Shown here: in pieces, positions 18,101 to 25,892 of the stretch
Layout: each line of letters begins with the position of its first letter
Position numbering within the stretch: position 1 is the stretch's first letter
Virus record (IMG/VR): IMGVR_UViG_3300027733_000097
Coordinates: 1 to 40,146 of that record
Source of the DNA: a virus
Length of the DNA: 40,146 nucleotides
Reading direction: 5' to 3' (one strand)
Made by a program: the position numbers and the translations under genes
Notes under the pieces: generated by a model
What the model was told of the DNA's origin: nothing
Seen by the model: only the letters and a program-made list of their open reading frames with translations
Databases searched by the model: none

Positions 18101-18294
18101 ATAACAACATAAATGAAATTCCTGTTAAATATTTAACAGGAAGCAGCACTACGCAATCTATCACAAATGGAGTTGAAGCTTGGACTTTTACAATTAATTA
18201 TCAAGAAGTTAATGCTGGAAAGCCAAGCAACATTTTAGCACGAGACTGGCTTTATAATTATTTTGTTTTTGGATCAGTAAGCAGATTCAAATAA
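15148..18294 (+). CDS. collagen-like tail fibre protein
   Basis: A 1048-residue protein made mainly of Gly-X-Y triplets, dominated by GAT and GPx ([10 protein letters not shown] patterns), which should trimerise into a collagen-like rod. It begins with a short non-collagen head with CGCDSD. Two beta-rich modules interrupt the rod, at about residues 590-672 ([19 protein letters not shown]) and 750-834 ([19 protein letters not shown]). A non-collagen C-terminal domain starts near residue 900 and ends [13 protein letters not shown]; it is the likely trimerisation or receptor-binding end. The collagen DNA contains long direct repeats. The start overlaps the previous stop (ATGA). Role as an adhesin is inferred from position. 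Confidence 0.82.
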   Translation: MSDCGCDSDIISIEILSGAPGAYGGPAGPMGPAGATGATGAGATGATGTKGATGSTGATGPIGATGSGATGATGIGSSGATGATGPAGATGSGATGATGQKGDIGISGEDGATGPTGPSGATGPVGATGVGATGLQGLTGATGPSGAQGVKGNSGDTGLTGSTGPTGIQGSTGPSGLQGSTGATGIGATGATGPKGDTGFEGPSGPQGLIGPTGSTGVSGATGPSGFGATGATGLQGSTGLVGATGPGNGPSGPTGPTGATGATGPQGIQGIQGIIGISGATGSTGVSGATGPTGLTGATGLGATGASGATGATGPSGAAGSTGASGPSGLIGPTGLTGPSGATGPSGAQGASGPSGSTGSSGIQGSTGQSGSSGATGPRGSTGVSGATGPSGLGATGATGLQGSTGLVGATGPGNGPTGPTGATGANGPTGATGSTGATGATGFGATGATGATGPAGATGSGATGATGFGATGATGPIGLTGPAGGPTGATGATGSSGINGISGATGATGPAGATGSGATGASGVTGATGPAGGPTGATGATGPSGINGISGATGPAGATGPAGATGSGATGATGPIGATGSGATGATGIVSLTQGASIKTSFIGNGADFVFQAVQGAYTSNADGYLVTVDGVVQSSPADYSVGTPVNGQVNITFTTIPANQSIIDVRTIVGQQGETGATGPSGLAGPAGGPSGATGATGATGFGATGATGAAGPSGATGPTGAIGLAGATGFGATGATGPRGATGSANQALSVSQTFYGTGITTAFGPITMGTVASRAGYFVTVDGVMQHPLDTVYSTPYVTNPQTLVNEIYVIFVEPPPLGMEIIVRVLMGDAGATGSIGPTGIQGATGPSGLQGATGPIGISGITGATGVKGSTGSTGPSGTQGDTGATGSTGPAGSIASFSLLKEKVTQDNTAANGVIDFNISAQQIIYKTSPAAGNFSINLIDQNNTPLVLNNGDCFTITLLNTNGNDPYLCTKISALNNNINEIPVKYLTGSSTTQSITNGVEAWTFTINYQEVNAGKPSNILARDWLYNYFVFGSVSRFK
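15801..15894 (+). repeat. 94-bp direct repeat in collagen gene, copy 1
   Basis: This segment is nearly identical to 16302-16395, 501 bp downstream (167 codons, so in frame). It encodes a fixed run of triplets with the unusual [16 protein letters not shown]. Few base differences suggest recent duplication or gene conversion. Confidence 0.8.
16302..16395 (+). repeat. 94-bp direct repeat in collagen gene, copy 2
   Basis: Second copy of the repeat at 15801-15894. Differences are few and mainly silent (for example CCCGTCTGG against CCGTCTGG context and AACGG against AATGG). Recombination between the copies would delete or add 167 codons of the rod and so change fibre length. Confidence 0.8.
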
Positions 18295-19919
18295 TGTCTT
18301 TTTTATCTACATTTTCAAATGCAAGCGTAAGGAATTTTAGAATAATTCCAAGCTCAAGCAATAGATGGGTTTTATTTCAAAACTTTATCGGATGGAATTT
18401 TGATGAATTTATTTCCGGTAAAGTAATTTTTCCATACTTGGCAGCAGTTGGAATACATGACGTTTTTGCGCCAACAGGAAATCCAGATTACCCAAAACAA
18501 GCACTTCCAGCATATGATTCGGCATATTACGACATGCCGTATGCTGTAAATTTTGATAACGATAACGCGGAAACTAAAAAAATTGAAAACGTACCAGATT
18601 TTAATTTAAAATTAATTCCATACAATAGAAATTCAGTAACCAAATATCCATATGCAACTTTTAAAGAAAGAATGGTTTATTGCGCAATATGGATTGATGT
18701 TTCAGATTACAAAAAAGACAAACTTTTTTATTACGAAACAACTGGAAATTTTAGCGGCACTACTTATAATTTTGTAACAAACATAAGTGGACTGGGGACT
18801 CAAACCAACCCAGGTATGCCAAATGGAAATTTTATACATTGGGCAAGAATAATTGCTATTTCTTCTGAAAATACTTTTGGAGATACAGGAAGATCAAACA
18901 CACTGTATGGAAAAAGATGGATTGCGTGCGGCAATTCATCTACTTCAACAACGTATTCTAAAGAGTTTAACGAATATAGAGCAATTAGTTCTTTTTACGA
19001 CAACTCATTTGGAGGCTATGTTAATAGAACAAATTATGCACAATGGCTTGACAATGGGTTTGTTCAAAGACGCCCAGCAGGAAATGTAGCTCCTGAAAAT
19101 TCAATATTTGCAACTATTGCAATAAACGAAAATAAAAAAGTATCAACACTTACAAATATTGCGGAATGCATTAGAAATACATTGACAAATGCTTACACGG
19201 TTAGGTTAATGCAATTAAAGTGGGAAAAATCTGATTTTTATGTTATAAACAACCCGTGGCCAAACACGCAATTTGCAGTAAAACAAATAGGTCAAGATTT
19301 AACTTTTGCTAACGTAAAATCTTTAACTATTAATTCTGGTCCGCAAGGAGAATTTGAAGGCATTCAATTTTCAACAATTGGATTAAAAATTTGCGTAACA
19401 GATAAAATATTTCAACCCGAAAACATAAACGCTGACGAAAATGGCTTTGTTAGAATAACAAATGTTTGGGAAATAACAGGCGGAAATGGAAATGAAGCTG
19501 GAAATACATTAATAAAAGTAGGGAATGATTTTTTTACTGGCAAAAATGACGAGCATACACATATATCAGCAAATGGAAACTTTGTTTTAGCTGATTCAGT
19601 AAACTCAAGATGCTGTATTTTTAAGTTAACAAATTCAAGCTGGAATATTGATTACACATTTCCGCAACAGTTGTTGAACAGTAAATTTATCGCAAGGTGG
19701 AACGGAGATTCAACTGCGGTGTTAGTTTTTGAATACACTTCAATTCAAGGATTGTTTACAATTTATAAAAATGATGGTACTTGGTCAAAATTTGGTGATT
19801 CATTTACGCAGCTCGCGGAAGATGTTGGAACTCTTCCAACATTAATGAGAATTAATTTAACTTGCACTAAGCTGTACACGATATTTCAAAACTCAGGAAA
19901 GCGACTTTACACAACTTAA
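18294..19919 (+). CDS. putative receptor-binding/tail protein, beta-propeller-like
   Basis: A 541-residue protein whose start overlaps the stop of the collagen-like gene by one base. Strand-rich repeats with spaced aromatic residues are visible: RWVLFQNFIGWNFDEF, FVLADSVNSRCCIFKLTNSS, KFIARWNGDSTAVLVFEYTS and GLFTIYKNDGTWSKFGDSF. The C-terminal half could be a beta-propeller or another repeated sheet fold. Position between a collagen fibre and a glycine-rich fibre suggests a role in host attachment. The gene is AT-rich with many ATA and TTA codons, in contrast to the collagen genes. No family recognised. Confidence 0.5.
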   Translation: MSFLSTFSNASVRNFRIIPSSSNRWVLFQNFIGWNFDEFISGKVIFPYLAAVGIHDVFAPTGNPDYPKQALPAYDSAYYDMPYAVNFDNDNAETKKIENVPDFNLKLIPYNRNSVTKYPYATFKERMVYCAIWIDVSDYKKDKLFYYETTGNFSGTTYNFVTNISGLGTQTNPGMPNGNFIHWARIIAISSENTFGDTGRSNTLYGKRWIACGNSSTSTTYSKEFNEYRAISSFYDNSFGGYVNRTNYAQWLDNGFVQRRPAGNVAPENSIFATIAINENKKVSTLTNIAECIRNTLTNAYTVRLMQLKWEKSDFYVINNPWPNTQFAVKQIGQDLTFANVKSLTINSGPQGEFEGIQFSTIGLKICVTDKIFQPENINADENGFVRITNVWEITGGNGNEAGNTLIKVGNDFFTGKNDEHTHISANGNFVLADSVNSRCCIFKLTNSSWNIDYTFPQQLLNSKFIARWNGDSTAVLVFEYTSIQGLFTIYKNDGTWSKFGDSFTQLAEDVGTLPTLMRINLTCTKLYTIFQNSGKRLYTT

Positions 19920-19938
19920 AACAACGCTAAAATAAATT

Positions 19939-20916
19939 ATGCCACTTACAAAAGTAAATTCTACCATGATGCAAGCTACTGGCTTATCACCAGGAACTTA
20001 CGGCGGAGTTACCTACGATGACGCAGGAAGGGCTACCGCAGCGCCTGGGCCGTTTGGGGGGGCAAGTCCAAACATTCAAATATTTACATCTTCTGGAACT
20101 TGGACAAAACCTGCAGGAGCAAAGCAAGTGGTAGCAGAGTGCGTTGCGGGTGGAGGAGGTGGCGGATATGGGTTTAGAGGAACTGCAGGTACAGCTTTAT
20201 ATGGCGGAAGCGGTGGTGGTGGTGGTGGATTTACACGTGCGCTTTTGGATGCTTCTCATTTAATAGACAGCTCATATACAGTGACGATAGGCGCAGGTGG
20301 TACGGGTGGTGTATTTGCCACATCTATTAACGCGACGCTAGGTACAGCTACCTCCTTATCTGGTGCAATTCTGGGTAGAATTGCTGGTGCAAATAGTGGT
20401 GGCACAGTTGCTGGCAACGGCGGTACAACAGCACCTTCATCTGGTAGTGCTGGAGGACCAGCGGGAAATACAGGTGGTACTGGCAGCATTACGGGAATTC
20501 CCAGTACTGGTAGCAGCGCTAACTTAGGACCATCTTCTGGTGGTGCAGGCGGCGGTATGACCGCCGCGGCTGCAGTAGGGTCTTTAGGAAGCCCTGCAAA
20601 TGTCTTCAGCGGTAGCTCAGGGGGCAACAATCCGAATATTGCAAGTTCAAGTTCTGGTGGAGCTGCTTCTGCTACAAGTAATGGAGGTTCTCCTGCATCC
20701 GCTGGAACAAGAAGCCTTGCTTCAATGATAATCAACGGTGCAGGGGGTGGCGGTGGTGGCGCAAGTTCATTTGCTACCGGTAGTGGTGGAAATGGAGCAA
20801 ATGGATCTGGTTACGGTACTGGTGGCGGTGGTGGTGGATCTACCATTGGTAGCGGAAATGGTGGTAATGGTGGTAACGGAGGACCTGGAATTATGATTAT
20901 AACAACTTATTTTTAA
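19939..20916 (+). CDS. glycine-rich tail fibre protein
   Basis: A 325-residue protein. The N-terminal 40 residues (PLTKVNSTMMQATGLSPGTY) are probably the attachment part. Then FTSSGTWTKPAGAKQVVAECV leads into long glycine-rich stretches (GGGGGGYG, GGSGGGGGGF, GAGGGGGGASSFATG). The TWTKPAGA...GGGGGG layout is known from many phage fibre and adhesin proteins with a glycine-rich tip, as in T4-like gp38 adhesins. The glycine loops can form a polyglycine sandwich that binds the receptor. The short N-terminus resembles that of the protein at 21095. Confidence 0.75.
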   Translation: MPLTKVNSTMMQATGLSPGTYGGVTYDDAGRATAAPGPFGGASPNIQIFTSSGTWTKPAGAKQVVAECVAGGGGGGYGFRGTAGTALYGGSGGGGGGFTRALLDASHLIDSSYTVTIGAGGTGGVFATSINATLGTATSLSGAILGRIAGANSGGTVAGNGGTTAPSSGSAGGPAGNTGGTGSITGIPSTGSSANLGPSSGGAGGGMTAAAAVGSLGSPANVFSGSSGGNNPNIASSSSGGAASATSNGGSPASAGTRSLASMIINGAGGGGGGASSFATGSGGNGANGSGYGTGGGGGGSTIGSGNGGNGGNGGPGIMIITTYF

Positions 20917-20918
20917 CC

Positions 20919-21092
20919 ATGAGGTACGCTTTAATTGAAACAGCAACAGGCCGAGTGGAAAACGTCATTATTTGGGACGGGGAAGCTTTTTTTCCTGTAC
21001 CAGAAGGTTACGAGCTTGTCGCGCTCGGAGATGCGGCGTGCGGGCTTGAATGGATTTACATTAACGGCAGCTTTCAGCCTCCGATAGAATAA
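20919..21092 (+). CDS. small tail-fibre accessory protein
   Basis: A 57-residue protein, ATG at 20919, two bases after the glycine-rich fibre gene. It reads MRYALIETATGRVENVIIWD, then GEAFFPVPEGYELVALGD and ends EWIYINGSFQPPIE. The plan 'ryAlie...g.VenvilWdG...f.pPeGy.lv......igw.y..g.F.pP' is widespread in short phage proteins beside fibre genes, related to the C-terminal part of tail-fibre assembly proteins. Probably helps folding or attachment of a fibre. The next gene follows by two bases. Confidence 0.65.
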   Translation: MRYALIETATGRVENVIIWDGEAFFPVPEGYELVALGDAACGLEWIYINGSFQPPIE

Positions 21093-21094
21093 TT

Positions 21095-22003
21095 ATGGCG
21101 CGAACACAAGTCACATCTGCAATGATGAAAGCTCCTGAAGCTGGAACGCAAACTTATGGCGCGTCTACTAGTGTCTTGCGTTCAATTACAACTGATGTCT
21201 CTGGGCGAATAGTTTCCTCAATTTCAACAAATTCAACTAATCCAGATCTTGTTTACAGAATTGATGAGCATTTTGCTAATCAAGGCCCTACGTTTGATGG
21301 TGGAATAACATCATTTCAAACGGGAGGCGGGCAAATAAAAACAGCATCAGCGACTGAAGGTCTTGATAACCAAAATTTTATTTCTGGAATTTTAGGGTTT
21401 GCTACCGGAACTACTGCGGCGGGAACAAGCGGACCAATGCAAGGTGCCGGTATTGCAACAACAAACAGTCCGTCTATTTCAATTTATCCACATTCTCAAA
21501 TTCAGGTTACATGCGGATTGTATCCACTCGATGCCAATTGGTTTGATTCTAACTCTCAAAAAGGCGTTGCGAGGTTTGGGTTAATGCAATCTAGAATCAA
21601 TGATGCAAATTACGCAAACTTACCAAGTTCCTTAATTACAAATTCTGATTATGAGCCAAAATACGGAATGTATTTTAGGGCAAAAAACTCAAGAACACTG
21701 CAAGCGGTTACAAGAAATAACAATACAGAAACAGTAACAAACTTATCATCAATTTTAACTGCGGGCACATGGATTTATCTTAAAGTTGCTTATGGAAAAT
21801 TTGAAGAAGTTGATACTGTATTTTTTTTAGTAAACAATGTACTTGTAGCATCACACACAGGAAATATACCATTAGTATCACTTGGATTTGGAATGCATTT
21901 ATATAGAGATTTTGGAACAAACCAAACGTCTGCAAACAATATTGAAATGCGAACAAATGGCTACTCCATAGTAATGATTAGAAATTCTGCAATTTTTGGA
22001 TAA
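21095..22003 (+). CDS. tail fibre protein with lectin-like fold
   Basis: A 302-residue protein. The N-terminus ([20 protein letters not shown]) resembles that of the glycine-rich fibre at 19939, with a TxVxSxMM motif. The rest is beta-rich and resembles concanavalin A-like or LamG-type domains: a start [20 protein letters not shown], then [11 protein letters not shown], then [30 protein letters not shown] and [13 protein letters not shown]. Such domains bind sugars in fibre tips. Fold assignment is from pattern only. Confidence 0.5.
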   Translation: MARTQVTSAMMKAPEAGTQTYGASTSVLRSITTDVSGRIVSSISTNSTNPDLVYRIDEHFANQGPTFDGGITSFQTGGGQIKTASATEGLDNQNFISGILGFATGTTAAGTSGPMQGAGIATTNSPSISIYPHSQIQVTCGLYPLDANWFDSNSQKGVARFGLMQSRINDANYANLPSSLITNSDYEPKYGMYFRAKNSRTLQAVTRNNNTETVTNLSSILTAGTWIYLKVAYGKFEEVDTVFFLVNNVLVASHTGNIPLVSLGFGMHLYRDFGTNQTSANNIEMRTNGYSIVMIRNSAIFG

Positions 22004-24003
22004 TGAAAATTCTTTGCGTTGAACTTGAAACTGGCCTTCAGGGGAAGCAGGGCGCAACTGGCGCAGTCGGTCCTATTGGCGCGTCTGGAGCAACTGGGCC
22101 ACAAGGCGCAACTGGAGCAGCATCGACCGTTCAAGGCCCTACAGGATCGACTGGTCCAGCAGGCGCAACGGGCGTTATTGGCCTCACTGGAGCAACGGGG
22201 GCAGATTCTTTTGTTGCAGGGCCAACCGGAGCAACTGGAGTTACCGGTTTAACCGGCGCGACTGGCGCAAATTCTGTAATACCAGGGCCTACCGGAGTTA
22301 CAGGTGCAACAGGACCCGCGTCAACCGTATTGGGACCGCAGGGAGCGACGGGCGCCACTGGGCCGGCTTCAACCACACCAGGACCGCAGGGCAGCACGGG
22401 CGCCACTGGGCCGGCTTCAACCACACCAGGACCGCAGGGAGCGACGGGCGCCACTGGGCCGGCTTCAACCACACCAGGACCGCAGGGCAGCACGGGCGCC
22501 ACTGGGCCGGCTTCAACCACACTAGGACCGCAGGGCAGCACGGGCGCCACTGGGCCGACTTCAACCACACTAGGACCGCAGGGCAGCACGGGCGCAACGG
22601 GTCAGGCCGGCGTTGCGGACAAATATTACGGAACTTCGACCACCACTTTGACTGTCGGGAATGGCAGCAAAACGCTAACGACTCAAGCGGGACTTTCCTA
22701 CTCACTCGGACAACCCATCACTATTGCATACGCCGGCAACGGCGAGCACATGCACGGGGTGGTTGCGTCCTATAATCAAACAAGCGGAGTTTTAGTTGCA
22801 GATATTTCCCATCACACCGGCAACGGTACGCGGTCAAATTGGATTGTAAACCTTGAGGGTGTTGCGGGCGTTGCGGGAGCTACGGGTGCCACAGGTCCAG
22901 TTTCAACCGTATTGGGACCGCAGGGAGCGACGGGCGCCACTGGCGCACCATCAACAGTTTCCGGTCCACAGGGCAGCACGGGCGCCACTGGACCAGCGGG
23001 GAGCGCATCAGACAGGCTGACCAGTCCTGATTTGTCTAAAGATGTTACGCTTAACAACGCTGGAGTAATCACTTTGCCAGCAGGCGGAACCATTGAAGAC
23101 TCCGCAGCGGCAGAGGGATCAATTACGCTGACGCCACCCAACGCAGTTGCAGGTCAGGCCCTAGTCATTCGGCCAACAGTGGGGACGAGTTTAACTAATG
23201 ACGTTCCATTTGCGGCGGGAGCTACAATCACCGTCACGCTGACAGACGCAGGAACACACATTTCTGAGGACAAGACTGCACAAGGCGGGGAAGATGCTAG
23301 CTGGCCGTTTACGATTACAGGCATTTCTTCAGGCAACCTTGGTAGTGCGCTTACAGGCACTTTCCTTGCCGAGGACTGGGTTTTTGGCAATGGCAACCCA
23401 ACAAACGTCAAGACGTTTAACATTCCAGCAAACAGCACAGGCACAGGATTTGCAATCACGCTTGACGAGCTAATCACTCAGGACGGTAACATCTACCCTG
23501 GTTATCCGCTAAATGGAATCCTCACGCTGACGGTCGGGGCAGTTGTCTCCGAGGCAACCACAGGACATCTGCATCTTGTCGCAGCGGATCCAGTCAACAT
23601 CGACATTTATTTGGGGGACGATAACCAGTACGTCAAAGTCCAAAGGAACAACGGCGACATCGTCATTGGCAACAACGACAACGCTAACCAGTGGACTTTT
23701 GGAACGGACGCCAAACTAGAGTTACCCATTGGCGGCGATATTGTAGACAGCACTGGAGCCAGCGTTTTAGGGCAGGCGTTGCAGTCCTTTGCTTGGGACC
23801 TTACTACCTCGAGCGGAGTTGCGTTAACAACGCTTGCCATCAACGGGTTTTCAACCAATGATATTCCCGCGCTGTACAACGTTAGCATTGACGGCATCAA
23901 CCAGCACGCGGGCGCTTACACGCTTTCAAACGGAGTGTTAACCTTTAGCGAAACAGTTGGCGCAGCGGCAAAAGTAGAAATTAAAAGACCCAAACTCATA
24001 TGA
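22003..24003 (+). CDS. second collagen-like tail fibre protein
   Basis: A 666-residue protein whose start overlaps the previous stop by one base. Residues about 8-205 are Gly-X-Y rod, including six 16-residue units of the type [17 protein letters not shown] short beta module follows ([20 protein letters not shown]), then another collagen piece, then a long beta-rich C-terminus (from about residue 340) with [18 protein letters not shown] and later [17 protein letters not shown]. The last 55 residues ([20 protein letters not shown]) look like the module that interrupts the first collagen protein. The unit composition suggests a modular adhesin. The stop overlaps the start of the next gene. Confidence 0.78.
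   Translation: MKILCVELETGLQGKQGATGAVGPIGASGATGPQGATGAASTVQGPTGSTGPAGATGVIGLTGATGADSFVAGPTGATGVTGLTGATGANSVIPGPTGVTGATGPASTVLGPQGATGATGPASTTPGPQGSTGATGPASTTPGPQGATGATGPASTTPGPQGSTGATGPASTTLGPQGSTGATGPTSTTLGPQGSTGATGQAGVADKYYGTSTTTLTVGNGSKTLTTQAGLSYSLGQPITIAYAGNGEHMHGVVASYNQTSGVLVADISHHTGNGTRSNWIVNLEGVAGVAGATGATGPVSTVLGPQGATGATGAPSTVSGPQGSTGATGPAGSASDRLTSPDLSKDVTLNNAGVITLPAGGTIEDSAAAEGSITLTPPNAVAGQALVIRPTVGTSLTNDVPFAAGATITVTLTDAGTHISEDKTAQGGEDASWPFTITGISSGNLGSALTGTFLAEDWVFGNGNPTNVKTFNIPANSTGTGFAITLDELITQDGNIYPGYPLNGILTLTVGAVVSEATTGHLHLVAADPVNIDIYLGDDNQYVKVQRNNGDIVIGNNDNANQWTFGTDAKLELPIGGDIVDSTGASVLGQALQSFAWDLTTSSGVALTTLAINGFSTNDIPALYNVSIDGINQHAGAYTLSNGVLTFSETVGAAAKVEIKRPKLI
22333..22620 (+). 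repeat. 48-bp tandem repeat array, six units
   Basis: Six consecutive 48-bp units start at 22333, 22381, 22429, 22477, 22525 and 22573, each beginning GGACCGCAGGG. The first five are almost identical; the sixth is diverged after its first half. Each encodes 16 residues of collagen rod. Related partial units recur at 22915-22995. Low divergence suggests active slippage or unequal recombination. Confidence 0.9.
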
Positions 24004-24170
24004 CATACCTACTCGAACGCCTCAAAGAACCATCAACCTGGCGCGGAATTTTAGCAATGGCAACGGCTGTCGGCGTCAAGTTGCACCCAGAAATGCAGGA
24101 AGCTATTATTTCTGCGGGGCTTGCGCTTATTGGAATGGTGAACATTTTTCGTGAAGAGAAAAAGTCGTGA
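24000..24170 (+). CDS. small holin-like protein
   Basis: A 56-residue protein, ATG at 24000 overlapping the stop of the collagen-like gene. It reads [20 protein letters not shown], then [20 protein letters not shown], then [16 protein letters not shown]. It has one or two hydrophobic helices, a positive start with '[10 protein letters not shown]' and a charged end. This plan is common in small phage holin-like proteins next to lysis genes. Holins open the inner membrane to release the endolysin. Several other small membrane proteins follow, so the actual holin is not certain. Confidence 0.55.
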   Translation: MTYLLERLKEPSTWRGILAMATAVGVKLHPEMQEAIISAGLALIGMVNIFREEKKS

Positions 24171-24424
24171 TTGTGCCGCTCGTTAAGGCGCTGCAGTACC
24201 TGCTTGAGCTTCGAGCAGTTCGGGTGCGATGGGATTTGGAAAGGGAAATTGATCTTTATGTCGAACACGTTGAGCAACTCATTGATGAAAAACGCATTGA
24301 AGGCGATCACGCTGGTGCTGATTTGCTTCGGCACAAGCTGCTCCGCTCCTCGGCAATTGCCCTCCCTAAACAACCAGATACTCCGGTTGAAATCAGGGGA
24401 GAAGTACGCAGCTCAAACAGATGA
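24167..24424 (+). CDS. hypothetical protein in lysis region
   Basis: An 85-residue protein starting with GTG that overlaps the previous stop (GTGA). It is mostly helical and charged: VPLVKALQYLLELRAVRVRW, DLEREIDLYVEHVEQLIDEK, then AGADLLRHKLLRSSAIALP. It has no clear membrane segment, so it does not look like a standard Rz inner-membrane spanin. It overlaps the lipoprotein frame below by 167 nt. Coiled-coil character could fit a lysis helper, but no family is recognised. Confidence 0.5.
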   Translation: MIVPLVKALQYLLELRAVRVRWDLEREIDLYVEHVEQLIDEKRIEGDHAGADLLRHKLLRSSAIALPKQPDTPVEIRGEVRSSNR

Positions 24425-24512
24425 GACTTGGCACTCTGATGGGCGTTATCGGGCTTTAGAGCAAGAGGTAATAAATGCCGTCGCGGCCCTTAAACAAGCG
24501 AACAGCAGATGA
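24258..24512 (+). CDS. small lipoprotein, Rz1-like spanin candidate
   Basis: An 84-residue frame that overlaps the previous gene in the +1 frame. Starting either at ATG 24258 or at ATG 24285, it has a lipoprotein signal peptide: MKNALKAITLVLICFGTSC, with lipobox GTSC just before SAPRQLPSLN. The mature part is short, polar and helical at its end (RALEQEVINAVAALKQANS). A short lipoprotein nested in or overlapping another gene right before the endolysin is typical of Rz1-type outer-membrane spanins of phages of diderm bacteria. The matching inner-membrane partner is not clear. It would imply a host with an outer membrane. Confidence 0.6.
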   Translation: MSNTLSNSLMKNALKAITLVLICFGTSCSAPRQLPSLNNQILRLKSGEKYAAQTDETWHSDGRYRALEQEVINAVAALKQANSR

Positions 24513-24826
24513 CGCTCAAGGAATCAGGGATCGACTTAGGGCTCGCGGTCGCTGGTTTGTTCGGAAGCGTCCTCTGTTCCTCAAAACAAGCTGGGGCCAA
24601 TCTCAGTCGGACCATTGCATCACTTGTGGGTGGCGCGGCAAGTGCGAATTATGTGACACCGCTGCTACTGAAATTCGCCCATCTTGAAGGCGAGCCTCAA
24701 TTCGGTTTTGCTGCAGCATTCCTGCTTGGATTCTGCGGCCTGAGAGGCGTTGAAATGCTTAGCGACAGACTTCTCCCTTCAAATGAACCTAAGTCCACTA
24801 ATACTCGCAAACGCACTCGCAAATAG
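24509..24826 (+). CDS. membrane protein, holin candidate
   Basis: A 105-residue protein overlapping the lipoprotein stop (ATGA). Three hydrophobic segments are visible: residues about 8-24 (IDLGLAVAGLFGSVLCS), 34-53 (TIASLVGGAASANYVTPLLL) and 66-82 (FGFAAAFLLGFCGLRGV), followed by a basic tail (NEPKSTNTRKRTRK). Three membrane segments with a positive C-terminus resemble class I holins, and the 'GlfGg...ags..anYltPl' plan occurs in phage holin-like proteins. Position in the lysis cassette supports it. Confidence 0.6.
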   Translation: MTLKESGIDLGLAVAGLFGSVLCSSKQAGANLSRTIASLVGGAASANYVTPLLLKFAHLEGEPQFGFAAAFLLGFCGLRGVEMLSDRLLPSNEPKSTNTRKRTRK

Positions 24827-25142
24827 CATCCTTGCCGTTTCTGCGATCCATCTCTGGCTGAAAGTCTTCGGGCATGAAGAGTCTGCCATTTATCGGCATC
24901 CTTATGCGGCTTTGCTTTGCAAGCTTGCGACTGCAATAACCATTTGCGGATCGGTTGCAAATATTTTTAATCATCAAGAGCCTCCAATTACAGAATTTGT
25001 GTTGAACATTGGAGTCGCAATGAACTACACATGGCTGTCGTGGTTTTCAACTATGTCTGTCGATAAGCCGAAAAAGAAAAATGGAACACAGCACAAACCC
25101 ATTACCCGCACTAGGAGTAAATCTAGCGGCACTCGCTCTTAG
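24783..25142 (+). CDS. small integral membrane protein of lysis region
   Basis: A 119-residue protein with ATG at 24783, overlapping the previous gene by 44 nt in another frame; upstream in-frame starts lie within that gene. Three hydrophobic segments are seen: LSPLILANALANSILAVSAI, HPYAALLCKLATAITICGSV and EFVLNIGVAMNYTWLSWF, then a basic tail (KPKKKNGTQHKPITRTRSKS). It may be a holin, an antiholin or a regulator of lysis. No family recognised. Confidence 0.55.
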   Translation: MNLSPLILANALANSILAVSAIHLWLKVFGHEESAIYRHPYAALLCKLATAITICGSVANIFNHQEPPITEFVLNIGVAMNYTWLSWFSTMSVDKPKKKNGTQHKPITRTRSKSSGTRS

Positions 25143-25236
25143 TTTTTCTACAGCAGAACAAAGCCTGCGGATTGCTGGGCTTTGCATTAGTCTTTTAATT
25201 GGAGTTGTTACTTTGGTTAAGATGTTAAAAAAATGA
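25081..25236 (+). CDS. small one-pass membrane protein
   Basis: A 51-residue protein: MEHSTNPLPALGVNLAALAL, then SFSTAEQSLRIAGLCISLLI and GVVTLVKMLKK. One strong hydrophobic helix (residues about 29-46) is followed by a positive end; a weaker one is near residues 9-21. It overlaps the upstream gene by 62 nt in another frame and the endolysin start by 4 nt (ATGA), so it is coupled to the endolysin. It resembles a holin or antiholin by size and position. Confidence 0.55.
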   Translation: MEHSTNPLPALGVNLAALALSFSTAEQSLRIAGLCISLLIGVVTLVKMLKK

Positions 25237-25841
25237 GATTATCAGAAAACGGATTAAAGCTAATCCTTGAACATGAAGTTGGAGGCGGGAAATTTTACTA
25301 TGAAAAATTCCTATCGAACCCAACATGGCCTGGCTATCAAAGTGGAATTACCATAGGTATAGGATACGACATCGGATACATCTCCGAGACCGCTTTTAAT
25401 ACGCACTGGAAGGATTTACCTGAAGAGCATCGGGATCGATTGTCTAAAACAATTGGAATCAAAGGGCTTGACGCAAAGCCATTTGTAAAAGCTTTTTCTG
25501 ATATCATTATTAGTTGGGATTTGGCCCTCGAAGTATTTTTAGGGCATACATGCGCACAGCACACGCTGGCAATGTTTCGATTTGCTCCGGCTGCTGTTGA
25601 CCTTCCAGAAGACGCGCAGGCGGCTTTGTTCAGCCTGGTGTTCAATAGGGGGACTGCAACAAAAGGAGAGAAGCGCGTGGAGATGGCTCAGATCGCTCAG
25701 GTGATCAGCGCCGGTCAACCTGAAAAGGTGCCGTATTTGATTCGCGCCATGAAACGGTTGTGGCCGCAGGGATCCGGCCTGATTCGCCGCAGGGAAGATG
25801 AAGCAAAGCTCTGGGAGTCGGCTTTTAACAACATTGCATAA
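25233..25841 (+). CDS. endolysin, phage lysozyme-like muramidase
   Basis: A 202-residue lysozyme-like enzyme expected to cut peptidoglycan at the end of infection. The start shows the family pattern: a catalytic glutamate in LKLILEHEVGGG (E14 by alignment with T4 lysozyme E11), then GITIGIGYDIGY around residues 37-48, which carries the second active-site region (T4 D20/T26 area). Later parts include DAQAALFSLVFNRGTATKG and RRREDEAKLW, also usual. No signal peptide is seen, so it needs a holin for export. The ATG overlaps the upstream stop. Confidence 0.82.
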   Translation: MRLSENGLKLILEHEVGGGKFYYEKFLSNPTWPGYQSGITIGIGYDIGYISETAFNTHWKDLPEEHRDRLSKTIGIKGLDAKPFVKAFSDIIISWDLALEVFLGHTCAQHTLAMFRFAPAAVDLPEDAQAALFSLVFNRGTATKGEKRVEMAQIAQVISAGQPEKVPYLIRAMKRLWPQGSGLIRRREDEAKLWESAFNNIA

Positions 25842-25892
25842 GTTTCATAAGTCTTTTATTAGCAAATAGATTGTAAGCAAACCATTTAGATT

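Noticed and set aside
22333-22620. CRISPR-like array
   Set aside because: The regular 48-bp repeats have no unique spacers and code in frame for collagen triplets.
22131-22705. Minus-strand and other-frame repeats opposite the second collagen gene
   Set aside because: Same reason: shadows of the 48-bp repeat array.
23154-23900. Minus-strand frames opposite the fibre C-terminus
   Set aside because: They lie fully inside a well-supported plus-strand gene and lack recognisable features.
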